64,000 nucleotides of DNA from Roseinatronobacter alkalisoli (GTDB lineage: Bacteria; Pseudomonadota; Alphaproteobacteria; Rhodobacterales; Rhodobacteraceae): contig NZ_JAQZSM010000001.1 in assembly GCF_028745735.1 (NCBI RefSeq), positions 186,001 through 250,000 on the forward strand, in the 5' to 3' direction. The translations under genes and the position numbers were made by a program. Under the pieces are notes generated by a model. The model made no database searches. It was not told where the DNA came from and saw nothing but the letters and a program-made list of their open reading frames with translations. Shown piece after piece: positions 55,511 through 64,000 of the stretch. The number at the start of each line of letters is the position of its first letter. Positions within the stretch are counted from its first letter, which is position 1.

Positions 55511-58500
55511 ATGGGGCGGCAGGATATTTCGTTGAACGACCGGTTCGACCTGGAAAAAACACCAGTATTGCTGAACGGGACACAAGCCATGGTACGGCTT
55601 GTGTTGCAACAGGCTGCACGCGACCGGGCCGCGGGAGTGAACACCGCAGGATATGTAACCGGTTATCGCGGCTCGCCTTTAGGGGCGGTCGATCAGCAGA
55701 TGAACCGTGCAAAAACGCTGCTTGATGCCGCAAATATCCGCTTTCAGGAAGGACTGAACGAAGACCTCGCCGCAACCGCCCTTTGGGGAAGCCAGCAGGC
55801 GGAACTGCGAGGTGAAGGGCGTTTTGATGGTGTTTTCGGCCTGTGGTATGGCAAAGGGCCGGGTGTGGACCGCACCGGCGATGTGTTTCGACATGCCAAT
55901 ATGGCGGGAACGTCGCGCCATGGCGGCGTGCTGGTTGCTATGGGCGATGATCATACGGGCGAATCCTCAACCACGTTGCATCAGTCCGATTGGGCGATGG
56001 TTGATGCCTATATCCCGGTGCTGTCGCCCGCAGGTGTACAGGAAGTGCTGGATTTCGGCCATTACGGCTATGCATTGTCGCGGTTCGCGGGCGTCTGGGT
56101 TGGCCTGAAGACGATGAAAGACACAGTCGAGGCAACCGCCGTGGTCGATGGCGACCCGCAGCGGATGCAGTTTGTTTCACCGGAACTCATCATGCCCGAA
56201 GGCGGGCTGAATATCCGCCTGATCGATACGCCCGTGGCGCAAGAAGCGCGGATGATCGACCACAAGCGGTTTGCCGCTGAAGCCTTCAGCCGCGCAAATC
56301 GTATGGACCGGCGTGTCTGGGGCAAAGCGGGAGCAAAGATCGGTTTTGTCGCCGCAGGCAAGAACTGGCTGGACCTTGTTCATGCGCTGAGCCTTCTGGG
56401 CATCAGCGCGGAGGAAGCCGTGCGCCTTGGCCTGACCACCTATAAGGTCGGGCAGGCATGGCCGCTGGACATGGAAAGTTTCCATGAATGGGCCGAAGGG
56501 CTGGATCTGATCATTGTTGTGGAAGAAAAGCGCAAACTGATCGAGGTGCAGGTCAAGGAAGCCATTTTTGACGACCGGCGCGGTCGCCGTGTCTATGGCT
56601 GGCATAAGGGCGACACATGGGAACACGGGCGGCAGGTGGAATTGTTCCCCACCCGCTATGCGCTGGACCCGATCATGATTGCCGAACGTCTGGGTGAGAT
56701 CCTGATAGAGGAAGGGCGCGGCACCGACCGTGTGAAAGCAGGGCTGGCCATGCTGGCGGATGCGCGCCGCGCTGACAACGCACCCGATCTGGCCGTGCGG
56801 CTGCCCTATTACTGCTCAGGCTGTCCGCATAATACATCAACCAAGGTGCCCGATGGTCACCGCGCCTATGCGGGCATTGGCTGTCACTACATGGTGCAAT
56901 GGATGGACCGCAACACTGTGGGCTTCACCCAGATGGGTGGCGAGGGCGCGAACTGGATTGGCGAGGCCCCCTTTTCTACCCGTGACCATGTGTTCCAGAA
57001 TCTGGGCGACGGCACCTATAACCATTCCGGTGTGCAGGCTATCCGCGCGGCTTTGGCGGCGAGCACGAATATTACCTACAAGATCCTTTTCAATGACGCG
57101 GTTGCCATGACCGGCGGCCAAAAGAACGAAGGCGGGTTGTCCCCGGACCAGATTGCACATGAACTGGCCGCGATGGGTGTGCGCAAGATCGAAGTGGTGT
57201 TCGACGAAAAGGAAGAACCAAACCGCGCCGATTTCCCCAAATCCGCAGGCTGGCACAAGCGCGCGGATTTCGACGCCGTGCAAAGGGATTGCGCCGCGCA
57301 TAAGGGTGTTTCTGCCATTATCTATGTGCAAACCTGTGCCGCCGAAAAACGCAGGCGGCGCAAACGCGGCGAATTCCCCGACCCCGACCAGCGCGTGTTC
57401 ATCAATACCGACATCTGCGAGGGATGCGGGGATTGTGGCGTGCAATCCAATTGCGTGTCCATTGTGCCGGTGGAAACCGAATTTGGCCGCAAACGCGCGA
57501 TTGACCAGTCCAGTTGCAACAAGGATTTTTCCTGCCTGAAGGGGTTTTGTCCGTCATTTGTCACGCTGAACGGCGCGAAGCCGAAACGCGCGGCCACCCG
57601 TTCCGTGGAACTGCCCCGGCTGGCCGAACCCGCGCTGCCCGAAATCAGTGGCACGCATAATGTTGTCATTACCGGCGTGGGCGGCACGGGCGTTGTGACC
57701 ATCGGCGCAATTGTGTCGATGGCTGCGTATATCGATGGCAAGGGCGCGGGCATGATCGAAATGGCGGGGCTGGCCCAAAAGGGCGGCGCGGTGCATATTC
57801 ATTGCCGTATCGCCAATGCCCCCGAAGATATCAGCGCAATCCGCGTCGCAGTGGGCGAAGCGCATGCCGTTATCGGTGGTGATCTGGTGGTGACAGCGGG
57901 CGCGAAAACGCTGGGACTTATGCGCAGCGGCCAGACGGGTGCTGCGGTCAATACGCATGAAATCATCACGGGTGAATTCACCCGCAACACCGAATTTCGT
58001 ATCCCCGGCGATGACCTGCAGATGGCGCTTCAGGCACGGCTGGGCGACAATCTGCATCTGTTCGATTATTCGGAACTTGCCAGACGTCTGTTGGGCGACA
58101 GCATTTATTCCAACATGATTGCGCTGGGCGCGGCGTGGCAAATGGGGCTTCTGCCGCTGTCCGAATCGGCGATCCTGCGCGCGATTGAGCTGAACAAGGC
58201 CGCAGTGGACGGCAATAAACGCGCTTTCGCGCTTGGGCGCTGGGCTGTTGTTCACCCCGAGGCGGCGGCAAAAACACTTGCTGACACTGTTGTCCTGAAG
58301 CCGGAATCACTGGACGAAAAGATCGCTCGTCGCGAAGCCCATCTGGTGACCTATCAGTCAAAACGCCTTGCCAAACGCTACCGCAGGTTGGTGGATCAGG
58401 CCCCTGATGCGCGCCTGCGCGAAGCCGTTGCCAAGGGCTATCACAAGCTGCTGGCCTATAAGGACGAATATGAAGTTGCGCGTCTGCATCTGCAGACGAT

Positions 58501-58927
58501 GGACAAGGCGCGCGCCGAATTCGATGGTGATTTCACCGCGCGCTTCCATCTTGCGCCGCCGCTGATCTCGCGCATGGGGTCAGATGGCCGCCCCGTCAAG
58601 CGCAGCTTTGGCCCATGGATCGGGCGCGGCTTTGCCTTGCTGGCGCGGCTCAAGGCGCTGCGTGGCACGGTTCTTGACCCTTTCGGTTACACGTCTGAAC
58701 GCAAAATGGAACGTCAGTTGATCCGTGACTATGAAACACTGATGCCCCGCATTCTTGCGGATGTGACGCCGGACAATCATGCCATTGCCGTGGAACTGGC
58801 GGAACTTCCCTTGCAAATCCGTGGGTTCGGTCCGGTCAAGCACAACAATGCCAGCCTGGCGGCTGAACGCAGGGCCGCACTGCTGGCGGGATTTAACGCC
58901 CCGCCTGCGCGCGTTGCAGCAGAATAG
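55511..58927 (+). CDS. Fused indolepyruvate ferredoxin oxidoreductase
   Basis: A 1138-residue fusion of the alpha (IorA) and gamma/beta (IorB) parts of 2-ketoacid-ferredoxin oxidoreductase, which decarboxylates aryl- or branched-chain 2-oxoacids to acyl-CoA and reduces ferredoxin. In order: the pyrimidine-binding region (GYVTGYRGSPLGAVDQQM, GVDRTGDVFRHANMAGTS), the TPP domain (GGEGANWIGEAPF, FNDAVAMTGGQ), an iron-sulfur insertion (CEGCGDCGVQSNC) and the gamma domain (VVITGVGGTGVVTIG, MAGLAQKGG). ATG 55511 has GGGAGG upstream. It may degrade aromatic amino acids; true substrate unknown. Confidence 0.92.
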   Translation: MGRQDISLNDRFDLEKTPVLLNGTQAMVRLVLQQAARDRAAGVNTAGYVTGYRGSPLGAVDQQMNRAKTLLDAANIRFQEGLNEDLAATALWGSQQAELRGEGRFDGVFGLWYGKGPGVDRTGDVFRHANMAGTSRHGGVLVAMGDDHTGESSTTLHQSDWAMVDAYIPVLSPAGVQEVLDFGHYGYALSRFAGVWVGLKTMKDTVEATAVVDGDPQRMQFVSPELIMPEGGLNIRLIDTPVAQEARMIDHKRFAAEAFSRANRMDRRVWGKAGAKIGFVAAGKNWLDLVHALSLLGISAEEAVRLGLTTYKVGQAWPLDMESFHEWAEGLDLIIVVEEKRKLIEVQVKEAIFDDRRGRRVYGWHKGDTWEHGRQVELFPTRYALDPIMIAERLGEILIEEGRGTDRVKAGLAMLADARRADNAPDLAVRLPYYCSGCPHNTSTKVPDGHRAYAGIGCHYMVQWMDRNTVGFTQMGGEGANWIGEAPFSTRDHVFQNLGDGTYNHSGVQAIRAALAASTNITYKILFNDAVAMTGGQKNEGGLSPDQIAHELAAMGVRKIEVVFDEKEEPNRADFPKSAGWHKRADFDAVQRDCAAHKGVSAIIYVQTCAAEKRRRRKRGEFPDPDQRVFINTDICEGCGDCGVQSNCVSIVPVETEFGRKRAIDQSSCNKDFSCLKGFCPSFVTLNGAKPKRAATRSVELPRLAEPALPEISGTHNVVITGVGGTGVVTIGAIVSMAAYIDGKGAGMIEMAGLAQKGGAVHIHCRIANAPEDISAIRVAVGEAHAVIGGDLVVTAGAKTLGLMRSGQTGAAVNTHEIITGEFTRNTEFRIPGDDLQMALQARLGDNLHLFDYSELARRLLGDSIYSNMIALGAAWQMGLLPLSESAILRAIELNKAAVDGNKRAFALGRWAVVHPEAAAKTLADTVVLKPESLDEKIARREAHLVTYQSKRLAKRYRRLVDQAPDARLREAVAKGYHKLLAYKDEYEVARLHLQTMDKARAEFDGDFTARFHLAPPLISRMGSDGRPVKRSFGPWIGRGFALLARLKALRGTVLDPFGYTSERKMERQLIRDYETLMPRILADVTPDNHAIAVELAELPLQIRGFGPVKHNNASLAAERRAALLAGFNAPPARVAAE

Positions 58928-58998
58928 GCGCGAACAGACTGGATTTCTGCGTGCCCCGGACGTATGCAAGGCAAAATTCATGACTTTGGGGCAGGCGC

Positions 58999-59811
58999 AT
59001 GGCGGTTGGCGTATTCGATTCGGGATTGGGCGGGTTGACTGTTCTGGGCGCATTGACCGAACGTCTGCCGGATGTGCCTTTTGTCTATTTTGGGGACAAT
59101 GCCCATACGCCCTATGGCGTGCGCGATGCCGATGACATCTTTGCGCTGACCTGCGCGGGCGTTGAACGCCTGTGGGCTGAAGGCTGTGATCTGGTGATTC
59201 TGGCCTGCAACACGGCATCCGCTGCGGCGTTGAAGCGTATGCAGGAAACCTGGGTGCCCGAAAACAAGCGCGTGCTGGGCGTGTTCGTCCCCCTGATCGA
59301 AGCATTGACCGAACGCGGCTGGGGTGACAATTCCCCCCCTCGCGAAGTGGCGGTCAAACATGTGGCGCTGTTTGCCACGCCCGCAACCGTGTCCAGCCGC
59401 GCCTTTCAGCGCGAACTCGCCTTTCGTGCCATCGGTGTGGATGTTGAGGCACAGCCTTGCGGCGGTGTGGTTGATGCGATCGAACAGGGCGACATGCAAC
59501 TGGCCGAAGCGCTGGTGCATTCCCATGTCGAATCCCTTCTGCGCCGCATGCCGCGCCCGGAAGCGGCCGTGCTGGGCTGCACCCATTACCCGCTTGTCGA
59601 ACATGCGTTCCGCGAAGCGCTGGGCGCGGGGGTTGATGTCTATTCGCAACCCAATCTGGTGGCCGCCAGCCTTGATGACTATCTGGCGCGCCGCCCGGAA
59701 ATGCTGGGATCCGGCAAGGAAAGCGCGTTTCTGACAACGGGTGATCCGGTCAATGTATCGCGCAAGGCTACGCAGTTTTTGCGACGACAGATCACGTTCC
59801 GGGCAGCATAA
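58999..59811 (+). CDS. murI: Glutamate racemase
   Basis: A 270-residue enzyme making D-glutamate for peptidoglycan. The two-base mechanism residues are present: Cys in LACNTASA and Cys in LGCTHYPL, with the start [14 protein letters not shown] carrying the conserved Asp and Ser. It lies 71 bases after the oxidoreductase gene and is followed by the TTCATCTTGCC motif and hairpin. Confidence 0.95.
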   Translation: MAVGVFDSGLGGLTVLGALTERLPDVPFVYFGDNAHTPYGVRDADDIFALTCAGVERLWAEGCDLVILACNTASAAALKRMQETWVPENKRVLGVFVPLIEALTERGWGDNSPPREVAVKHVALFATPATVSSRAFQRELAFRAIGVDVEAQPCGGVVDAIEQGDMQLAEALVHSHVESLLRRMPRPEAAVLGCTHYPLVEHAFREALGAGVDVYSQPNLVAASLDDYLARRPEMLGSGKESAFLTTGDPVNVSRKATQFLRRQITFRAA

Positions 59812-59820
59812 TCTGCCTTT

Positions 59821-59876
59821 TTCATCTTGCCCCAAATACTCCCGCGCGGAGCGCTTGTGTAATCAGCGGCTCCGCG
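59821..59876 (+). repeat. Downstream motif plus hairpin after murI
   Basis: TTCATCTTGCC followed by CCAAATACTC (59821-59841) repeats the motif seen after argG. A hairpin follows: CGCGGAGC (59845-59852) with GCTCCGCG (59869-59876) around a 16-base loop, ending 21 bases before argC. No T tract follows. Confidence 0.6.
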
Positions 59877-59897
59877 TGACGCCGAAAGAGGAACACC

Positions 59898-60926
59898 ATG
59901 ACCAGATCCATCGCCATACTCGGGGCTTCGGGCTATACAGGTGCCGAACTTGTCCGCTTGATTTCCACCCATCCTGACATGAAAATTGTCGCCCTGACAG
60001 GGGAGCGCAAGGCAGGGCAGCCCATGGCGCAGGTCTTCCCGTTCCTGCGTCACCTGGATTTGCCGGATCTGTGCCGGATTGAGGATGTGGATTTTTCCGC
60101 CATCGACCTGGCATTCTGCGCGCTGCCGCATGCGACATCCCAGGCGGTTATCAAGGACTTGCCGCGTGATCTGAAAATCGTGGACCTGTCTGCTGATTTC
60201 CGGCTGCGTGATGTGGCGGAATATGAAAAATGGTATGGTCAGCCCCATGCCGCCCCTGATCTGCAGCGCGAAGCGGTCTATGGTCTGACGGAATTCTACC
60301 GCGATGAGATTCGCGCCGCGCGGCTGGTGGCGGGCACGGGCTGCAATGCCGCGACAGGGCAGTATATTCTGCGCCCCCTGATCGAAGCGGGTGTGATTGA
60401 TCTGGACCGCATCATCCTTGATCTGAAATGCGGTGTGTCAGGGGCAGGGCGCGCGCTGAAGGAAAACCTGCTGCATGCCGAACTGTCCGAAGGCACGCAG
60501 GCCTATGCGGTTGGTGGCACGCACCGTCATCTGGGTGAGTTTGATCAGGAATTCAGCGCGCTTGCGGGCCGCCCGGTGCATATCCAGTTCACGCCCCATC
60601 TGTTGCCGATGAATCGCGGAATTCTGGCAACCGCGTGGCTGGATGGCGACGCTGCGCGCATTCACGAAGTTTTGCAGGCCCGTTATTGCGCTGAATCAAT
60701 GATTCACGTGCTACCTTTTGGCACAACCCCCTCGACTCATGATGTACGAGGATCAAATTTCGTGCATATCGGGGTTGTCGGGGACCGCATTCCCGGTCGC
60801 GCGCTGGTGGTGGCTGCACTGGATAACCTGTGCAAAGGGTCATCGGGGCAGGCCGTACAGAACGCGAATCTGATGCTTGGTTTGCAGGAGGAGTCGGGCC
60901 TGATGGGGGCGCCGCTTTTCCCATAG
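59898..60926 (+). CDS. argC: N-acetyl-gamma-glutamyl-phosphate reductase
   Basis: A 342-residue NADPH-dependent reductase of arginine synthesis. The Rossmann start [18 protein letters not shown], the catalytic Cys in [12 protein letters not shown] and [14 protein letters not shown] are clear. Length and motifs match the longer (type 1) ArgC group. AAAGAGGAA precedes the ATG. It is followed 12 bases later by ccmE. Confidence 0.96.
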   Translation: MTRSIAILGASGYTGAELVRLISTHPDMKIVALTGERKAGQPMAQVFPFLRHLDLPDLCRIEDVDFSAIDLAFCALPHATSQAVIKDLPRDLKIVDLSADFRLRDVAEYEKWYGQPHAAPDLQREAVYGLTEFYRDEIRAARLVAGTGCNAATGQYILRPLIEAGVIDLDRIILDLKCGVSGAGRALKENLLHAELSEGTQAYAVGGTHRHLGEFDQEFSALAGRPVHIQFTPHLLPMNRGILATAWLDGDAARIHEVLQARYCAESMIHVLPFGTTPSTHDVRGSNFVHIGVVGDRIPGRALVVAALDNLCKGSSGQAVQNANLMLGLQEESGLMGAPLFP

Positions 60927-60938
60927 GAAGAGGTGACG

Positions 60939-61388
60939 ATGAAAAGCCTAAAGAAGACCCGCCGCATTCAGATCATCTTGGTCGCGGCTGTGGCGCTGGC
61001 GTTTTCAACCGCGCTGATCGGCTATGCCATGCGCGATGGCATCAATTTCTTCCGCTCGCCCTCCGAAGTGCTGGCGGCCCCGCCCCCCCCGCACGAAGTA
61101 TTCCGCATCGGCGGGTTGGTGGAGGCCGGTTCCATCATTCGCGGGCAGTCAGACACCGTGATTTTTCGCGTGACCGATGGTCCCGCGTCGGTGGAGGTGC
61201 GCTATCGCGGAATTCTGCCGGACCTGTTCACCGAAAATGAAGGCATGGTCGGCACCGGGCGTTTCATCGACGGCGTGTTTCAGGCAAGCGAGATTCTGGC
61301 CAAGCATGACGAAACCTACATGCCACGCGAAGTCATGGAAGCGCTGAAGGACATGGACGAATGGCGCGGCCCGGACCCGCAAAGCTGA
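60939..61388 (+). CDS. ccmE: Cytochrome c maturation heme chaperone CcmE
   Basis: A 149-residue membrane-anchored heme chaperone. An N-terminal helix (about 9-30) anchors the periplasmic OB-fold domain; His123 in KHDETYMP binds heme covalently and Tyr127 is the conserved partner. It passes heme to CcmF/CcmH. ATG 60939 with GAGGTG upstream is used; GTG 60933 is an alternative. It is convergent with the enoyl-CoA hydratase gene. Confidence 0.96.
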   Translation: MKSLKKTRRIQIILVAAVALAFSTALIGYAMRDGINFFRSPSEVLAAPPPPHEVFRIGGLVEAGSIIRGQSDTVIFRVTDGPASVEVRYRGILPDLFTENEGMVGTGRFIDGVFQASEILAKHDETYMPREVMEALKDMDEWRGPDPQS

Positions 61389-61453
61389 CAGGTTTTCAGG
61401 CGCGACTCATCGAGGCAATGATCCGGCACGCTCTGATATCCGAAGGCGCTTTG

Positions 61454-62233
61454 TCAGCGCCCTTCAAATTCGGGCGGGCGCTTTTCCAGAAATGACAGCA
61501 CACCTTCCTTGAAATCGCGTGTCTTTCCGGCCTCAGCCTGAAGCCGCGCTTCCAGCGCAAGCTGTCCGTCAAGGCTGTTGGACAGACTTGCGCGCACTGC
61601 TTTGCGGATATTGCGGTAGGCCACGGTCGGGCCACTGGCCAAGGTGGTGGCCCGCGCCATCCATGTTGCCTCGAATATTTCATCAGGAACCGCTTCCCAG
61701 ATCATGCCCCAGTCAGCGGCCTGACGGGCGGGAATGCGGTCAGCAAACAGCATGGCCCCCATTGCGCGGGCAAATCCGACCTGGCGGGGCAGGAAATAGG
61801 TGCCACCCGCATCCGGTATCAGGCCGATTCGGGTGAATGCCTGAATGAACATGGCGCTTTCGCACGCGATCACGACATCAGCAGCCAGCGCCAGATTAGC
61901 CCCCGCACCTGCCGCGGCACCATTCACGGCTGCAATTACAGGAACCGGCGCGTCATAAATTGCGCGCAATAGCGGTTCATATTCTTCGCGCAAGGTGCGT
62001 TCCAGGTCGATCTGCGCCGCATTGCCGCCATCACCCAGATCCTGCCCCGAACAGAATGCCCGCCCTGTCCCAGTCAGGACCAGCACGCGCGCCTGCGTGC
62101 TGAGAGTCTTGATGGCATTTGTCAGTTCAGCGCGCATCTGCTTGTTCAGCGCGTTCATCATCTCGGGCCGTGCCATGGAAATGATGGCGATGCCCTTGTC
62201 GTCAATACTGGTTGTCAGTGTGTCGTATTCCAT
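61454..62233 (-). CDS. Enoyl-CoA hydratase/isomerase family protein (PaaG-like)
   Basis: A 259-residue crotonase-fold protein. GRAFCSGQDLGD, AVNGAAAGAGANLALAADVVIA (oxyanion-hole loop) and IGLIPDAGGTYFLPR (with the acidic Asp typical of PaaG rather than Glu) are present. PaaG isomerises ring-epoxide phenylacetyl-CoA, but no paa genes are in view, so a general enoyl-CoA role is equally possible. It follows ccmF and ccmH on the same strand. Confidence 0.85.
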   Translation of the reverse strand: MEYDTLTTSIDDKGIAIISMARPEMMNALNKQMRAELTNAIKTLSTQARVLVLTGTGRAFCSGQDLGDGGNAAQIDLERTLREEYEPLLRAIYDAPVPVIAAVNGAAAGAGANLALAADVVIACESAMFIQAFTRIGLIPDAGGTYFLPRQVGFARAMGAMLFADRIPARQAADWGMIWEAVPDEIFEATWMARATTLASGPTVAYRNIRKAVRASLSNSLDGQLALEARLQAEAGKTRDFKEGVLSFLEKRPPEFEGR

Positions 62234-62304
62234 GCGGGGCCCCCAAGCGGAAATTTAGGGTTACCTTAGCGATGTCAGCACCGGGGGGAAGCCCGAACCA
62301 TGCG

Positions 62305-62769
62305 TCATTCTTTCAGCAATTCCTGTAAGCGGCGCTTTTCTTCCACGCTAAGTCCCGCCTTTTCGGGTTCCGGGGCCTTGTCGCGCCGCCGCAGGTAAAC
62401 CAACGCCGAGGACAGCGCGATCAAAAACAGAACCGGGGCCGCCACCCACAGGATAATGTTGGCCCCGTCAGTTGTCGGGCGCAGCAGCACATATTCGCCA
62501 TAGCGTTCCACGATGAAGGCAATGACTGCATCATCGCTGTCACCTTCGACCAGCCTTTCACGCACCAGTAGACGCATGTCGCGCGCAAGGTCAGCGTTCG
62601 ATTCGTCGATGGATTCGTTGCGACACACAAGGCAGCGCAGGCCCGCTGATATATCGCGCGCCCGCGATTCCAGCACCGGATCGTCAAGTATCTCATCCGG
62701 CTGAACGGCCAAGGCCGTGCTGGCGAATGCGATACACAGGACCGCCAGAATGGTGCGGATACCGTTCAT
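62305..62769 (-). CDS. ccmH: Cytochrome c maturation protein CcmH
   Basis: A 154-residue thiol-disulfide protein that keeps apocytochrome heme sites reduced. A signal peptide (about 1-20), the redox motif LRCLVCRN and a C-terminal membrane helix (about 100-122) are visible. The start at 62769 overlaps the ccmF stop by 4 bases (ATGA). The C-terminal TPR extension of E. coli CcmH is absent, as expected in alphaproteobacteria, where CcmI supplies it. Confidence 0.94.
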   Translation of the reverse strand: MNGIRTILAVLCIAFASTALAVQPDEILDDPVLESRARDISAGLRCLVCRNESIDESNADLARDMRLLVRERLVEGDSDDAVIAFIVERYGEYVLLRPTTDGANIILWVAAPVLFLIALSSALVYLRRRDKAPEPEKAGLSVEEKRRLQELLKE

Positions 62770-64000
62770 TCTGCCGGCACCGCGTCCGTGCGGGTTTTTC
62801 CCGCACCCGCCGCCACACGGTAGCGCCGGTCGCTCAGGCTGAAGATGCCGCCCAGCGCCATCAGGAAACACCCGAACCACAACCAGTTCGCGAAGGGTTT
62901 GATATATGACCGCACTGCCCATCCGCCATTGTCCTGCGGGTCGCCCAGCGCCAGATACAGATCGCGGGTGATCCGGTAATCGATGGCCGCTTCCGTGGTT
63001 GGCATGCCTGCAATCGGATAGAAGCGTTTTTCGGGTTGCAGGTTTGCAATGAACCGCCCGTCGCGCCGCGCCTCTATGTTGGCCATGGTCGACACGTAAT
63101 TCGGCCCCTCGACGCGGTCCACAGATGTCAGCGTCAGGTCATACCCGCCGTAGTAATAGGTTTCCCCGATCTGGACGACGCGAATATCCTCTGATTCCCA
63201 ACCAACAAGGGCGGCAACTGCAAAAACCGTGACGCCCAGCCCGGAATGCGCTGTGAACTTGCCCCAATCCGCGCGCGGCAGTCGCGTAAGGCGTGCCATG
63301 CGCGCGCGCATGGCACCGCGCCCGGTGCGTGACCAGATATCGGCCCCGGACCCCAGCACAACCCATATCCCCAGCGCCAGCCCCACCGGAACCAGCGCGG
63401 AATTTCCGGTCTGCATAGCCCATGTCAGTGCGCCCATCGCCACAGAAAATATCGCCAGCCCCCAAAGCGGGCGCATGGTCCGCGCCAGATTCCCGCGTTT
63501 CCAAGGCAGCATCGCGCCGATTGGCAGGACCATCGCCAACGCAACCATGAACGGCGTGAACGCCATGTTGAAAAATGGCGGGCCAACTGACAGCACCCTG
63601 TCGAACAGCATTTCCGCTACCAGCGGCCACATCGTACCAATGAACACCACGAAAGATGACACCGCCAGCAACACATTGTTGATGACCAGCGCTGATTCGC
63701 GGCTGACAGTCGCGAAGACGCCCTTTGCCTCCAGCACTGGGGCGCGGATGGCAAACAAGGTGAGTGCGCCACCCATGAAACCAGCAAGGATCATCAGAAT
63801 GAACACACCACGTTCGGGGTCCATGGCAAACGCATGCACCGATGTCAGCAGACCCGAGCGCACGATGAATGTCCCCATCAGCGAAAAGCCGAAACCCAGG
63901 ATCGCAAGCAGGATGGTCCAGCTTTTCAGTGTTTCGCGTTTTTCCACCACGATGGCAGAATGCAGCAGCGCCGCGGCGAACAGCCATGGCATGAAACTGG
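62766..64000 (-). CDS. ccmF: Cytochrome c heme lyase subunit CcmF (C-terminal part)
   Basis: The frame stays open at the window end, so the N-terminal part, including the heme-handling WWD region, lies beyond 64000; about 411 residues are visible. MPWLFAAALLHSAIVVEKRETLKSW, then FSLMGTFIVRSGLLTSVHAFA and several helices, are typical CcmF. The large periplasmic loop (IGETYYYGGYDLTL) and last helix (WLWFGCFLMALGG) follow. CcmF with CcmH attaches heme to apocytochrome c. It is cotranscribed with ccmH. Confidence 0.95.
   Translation of the reverse strand, partial: SFMPWLFAAALLHSAIVVEKRETLKSWTILLAILGFGFSLMGTFIVRSGLLTSVHAFAMDPERGVFILMILAGFMGGALTLFAIRAPVLEAKGVFATVSRESALVINNVLLAVSSFVVFIGTMWPLVAEMLFDRVLSVGPPFFNMAFTPFMVALAMVLPIGAMLPWKRGNLARTMRPLWGLAIFSVAMGALTWAMQTGNSALVPVGLALGIWVVLGSGADIWSRTGRGAMRARMARLTRLPRADWGKFTAHSGLGVTVFAVAALVGWESEDIRVVQIGETYYYGGYDLTLTSVDRVEGPNYVSTMANIEARRDGRFIANLQPEKRFYPIAGMPTTEAAIDYRITRDLYLALGDPQDNGGWAVRSYIKPFANWLWFGCFLMALGGIFSLSDRRYRVAAGAGKTRTDAVPAE

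Noticed and set aside
61454-62233. Phenylacetate (paa) pathway based on the PaaG-like hydratase
   Set aside because: No other paa gene is in the window, and this hydratase follows the ccm genes, so a pathway claim is unsupported.
1-64000. CRISPR arrays, insertion sequences, prophage, rRNA or defence systems
   Set aside because: No regularly spaced repeats, transposase, integrase, phage or nuclease-toxin families were found among the genes.

Overview
The window reads as a chromosomal segment of a Rhodobacterales (Rhodobacteraceae/Paracoccaceae) alphaproteobacterium. The evidence is high-GC coding throughout, alphaproteobacterial gene blocks (gpmI-envC-ctpA-rppH, purL-bolA-grxD, lysC-ptsP, argC-ccmE) and many 4-nt ATGA gene overlaps. 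I cannot name the genus. No rRNA, phage, insertion sequence or CRISPR array was seen; there is one tRNA.

Region 1 (1-9130) is an accessory catabolic island. It holds the end of a fused TctA-TctB tricarboxylate-type transporter, a 4-oxalomesaconate tautomerase-like PrpF protein, a GntR/FCD regulator, a membrane AbrB-family protein, a 2-pyrone-4,6-dicarboxylate (PDC) lactonase, a TAXI-type TRAP transporter, a TetR regulator and a divergent dienelactone hydrolase. Lactonase and tautomerase catalyse consecutive steps (PDC to 4-oxalomesaconate to its keto tautomer), so the island probably imports and opens a pyrone or lactone di/tricarboxylate from aromatic-compound breakdown. Two regulators, each beside its own inverted-repeat operator candidate, divide it into two regulatory units.

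Region 2 (9.1-28.5 kb) is mostly housekeeping: an unusual operon of a class IV aminotransferase, a sulfotransferase-like protein and RidA; mtaB-dapF; tRNA-Lys; htpX; ilvA with a thioesterase; argG; gpmI-envC-ctpA-rppH; a flavin reductase; a GNAT enzyme; lysC-ptsP (nitrogen PTS); and a DUF1178 protein. A structured repeat occurs twice in opposite orientation (9171-9388 and 22728-22926), both times between convergent genes.

Region 3 (28.5-40.2 kb) has a YnjBCD-type ABC importer with a divergent YnjF-type CDP-alcohol phosphatidyltransferase, an N-end-rule aminoacyltransferase, RDD and YbaK proteins, an omega-amino-acid aminotransferase, a LysE exporter and a DctPQM TRAP transporter.

Region 4 (40.4-54.5 kb) holds glnE with a small unknown gene and tusA, mazG with DUF1638, a TspO-like protein, gltA (with a clear terminator), gltX, comEC, and the purL-bolA-grxD group, followed by an intergenic region with a strong terminator and a possible small RNA.

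Region 5 (54.4-64 kb) has a LysR regulator divergent from a fused indolepyruvate ferredoxin oxidoreductase, then murI, argC, ccmE, and on the opposite strand an enoyl-CoA hydratase, ccmH and a ccmF cut by the window end.
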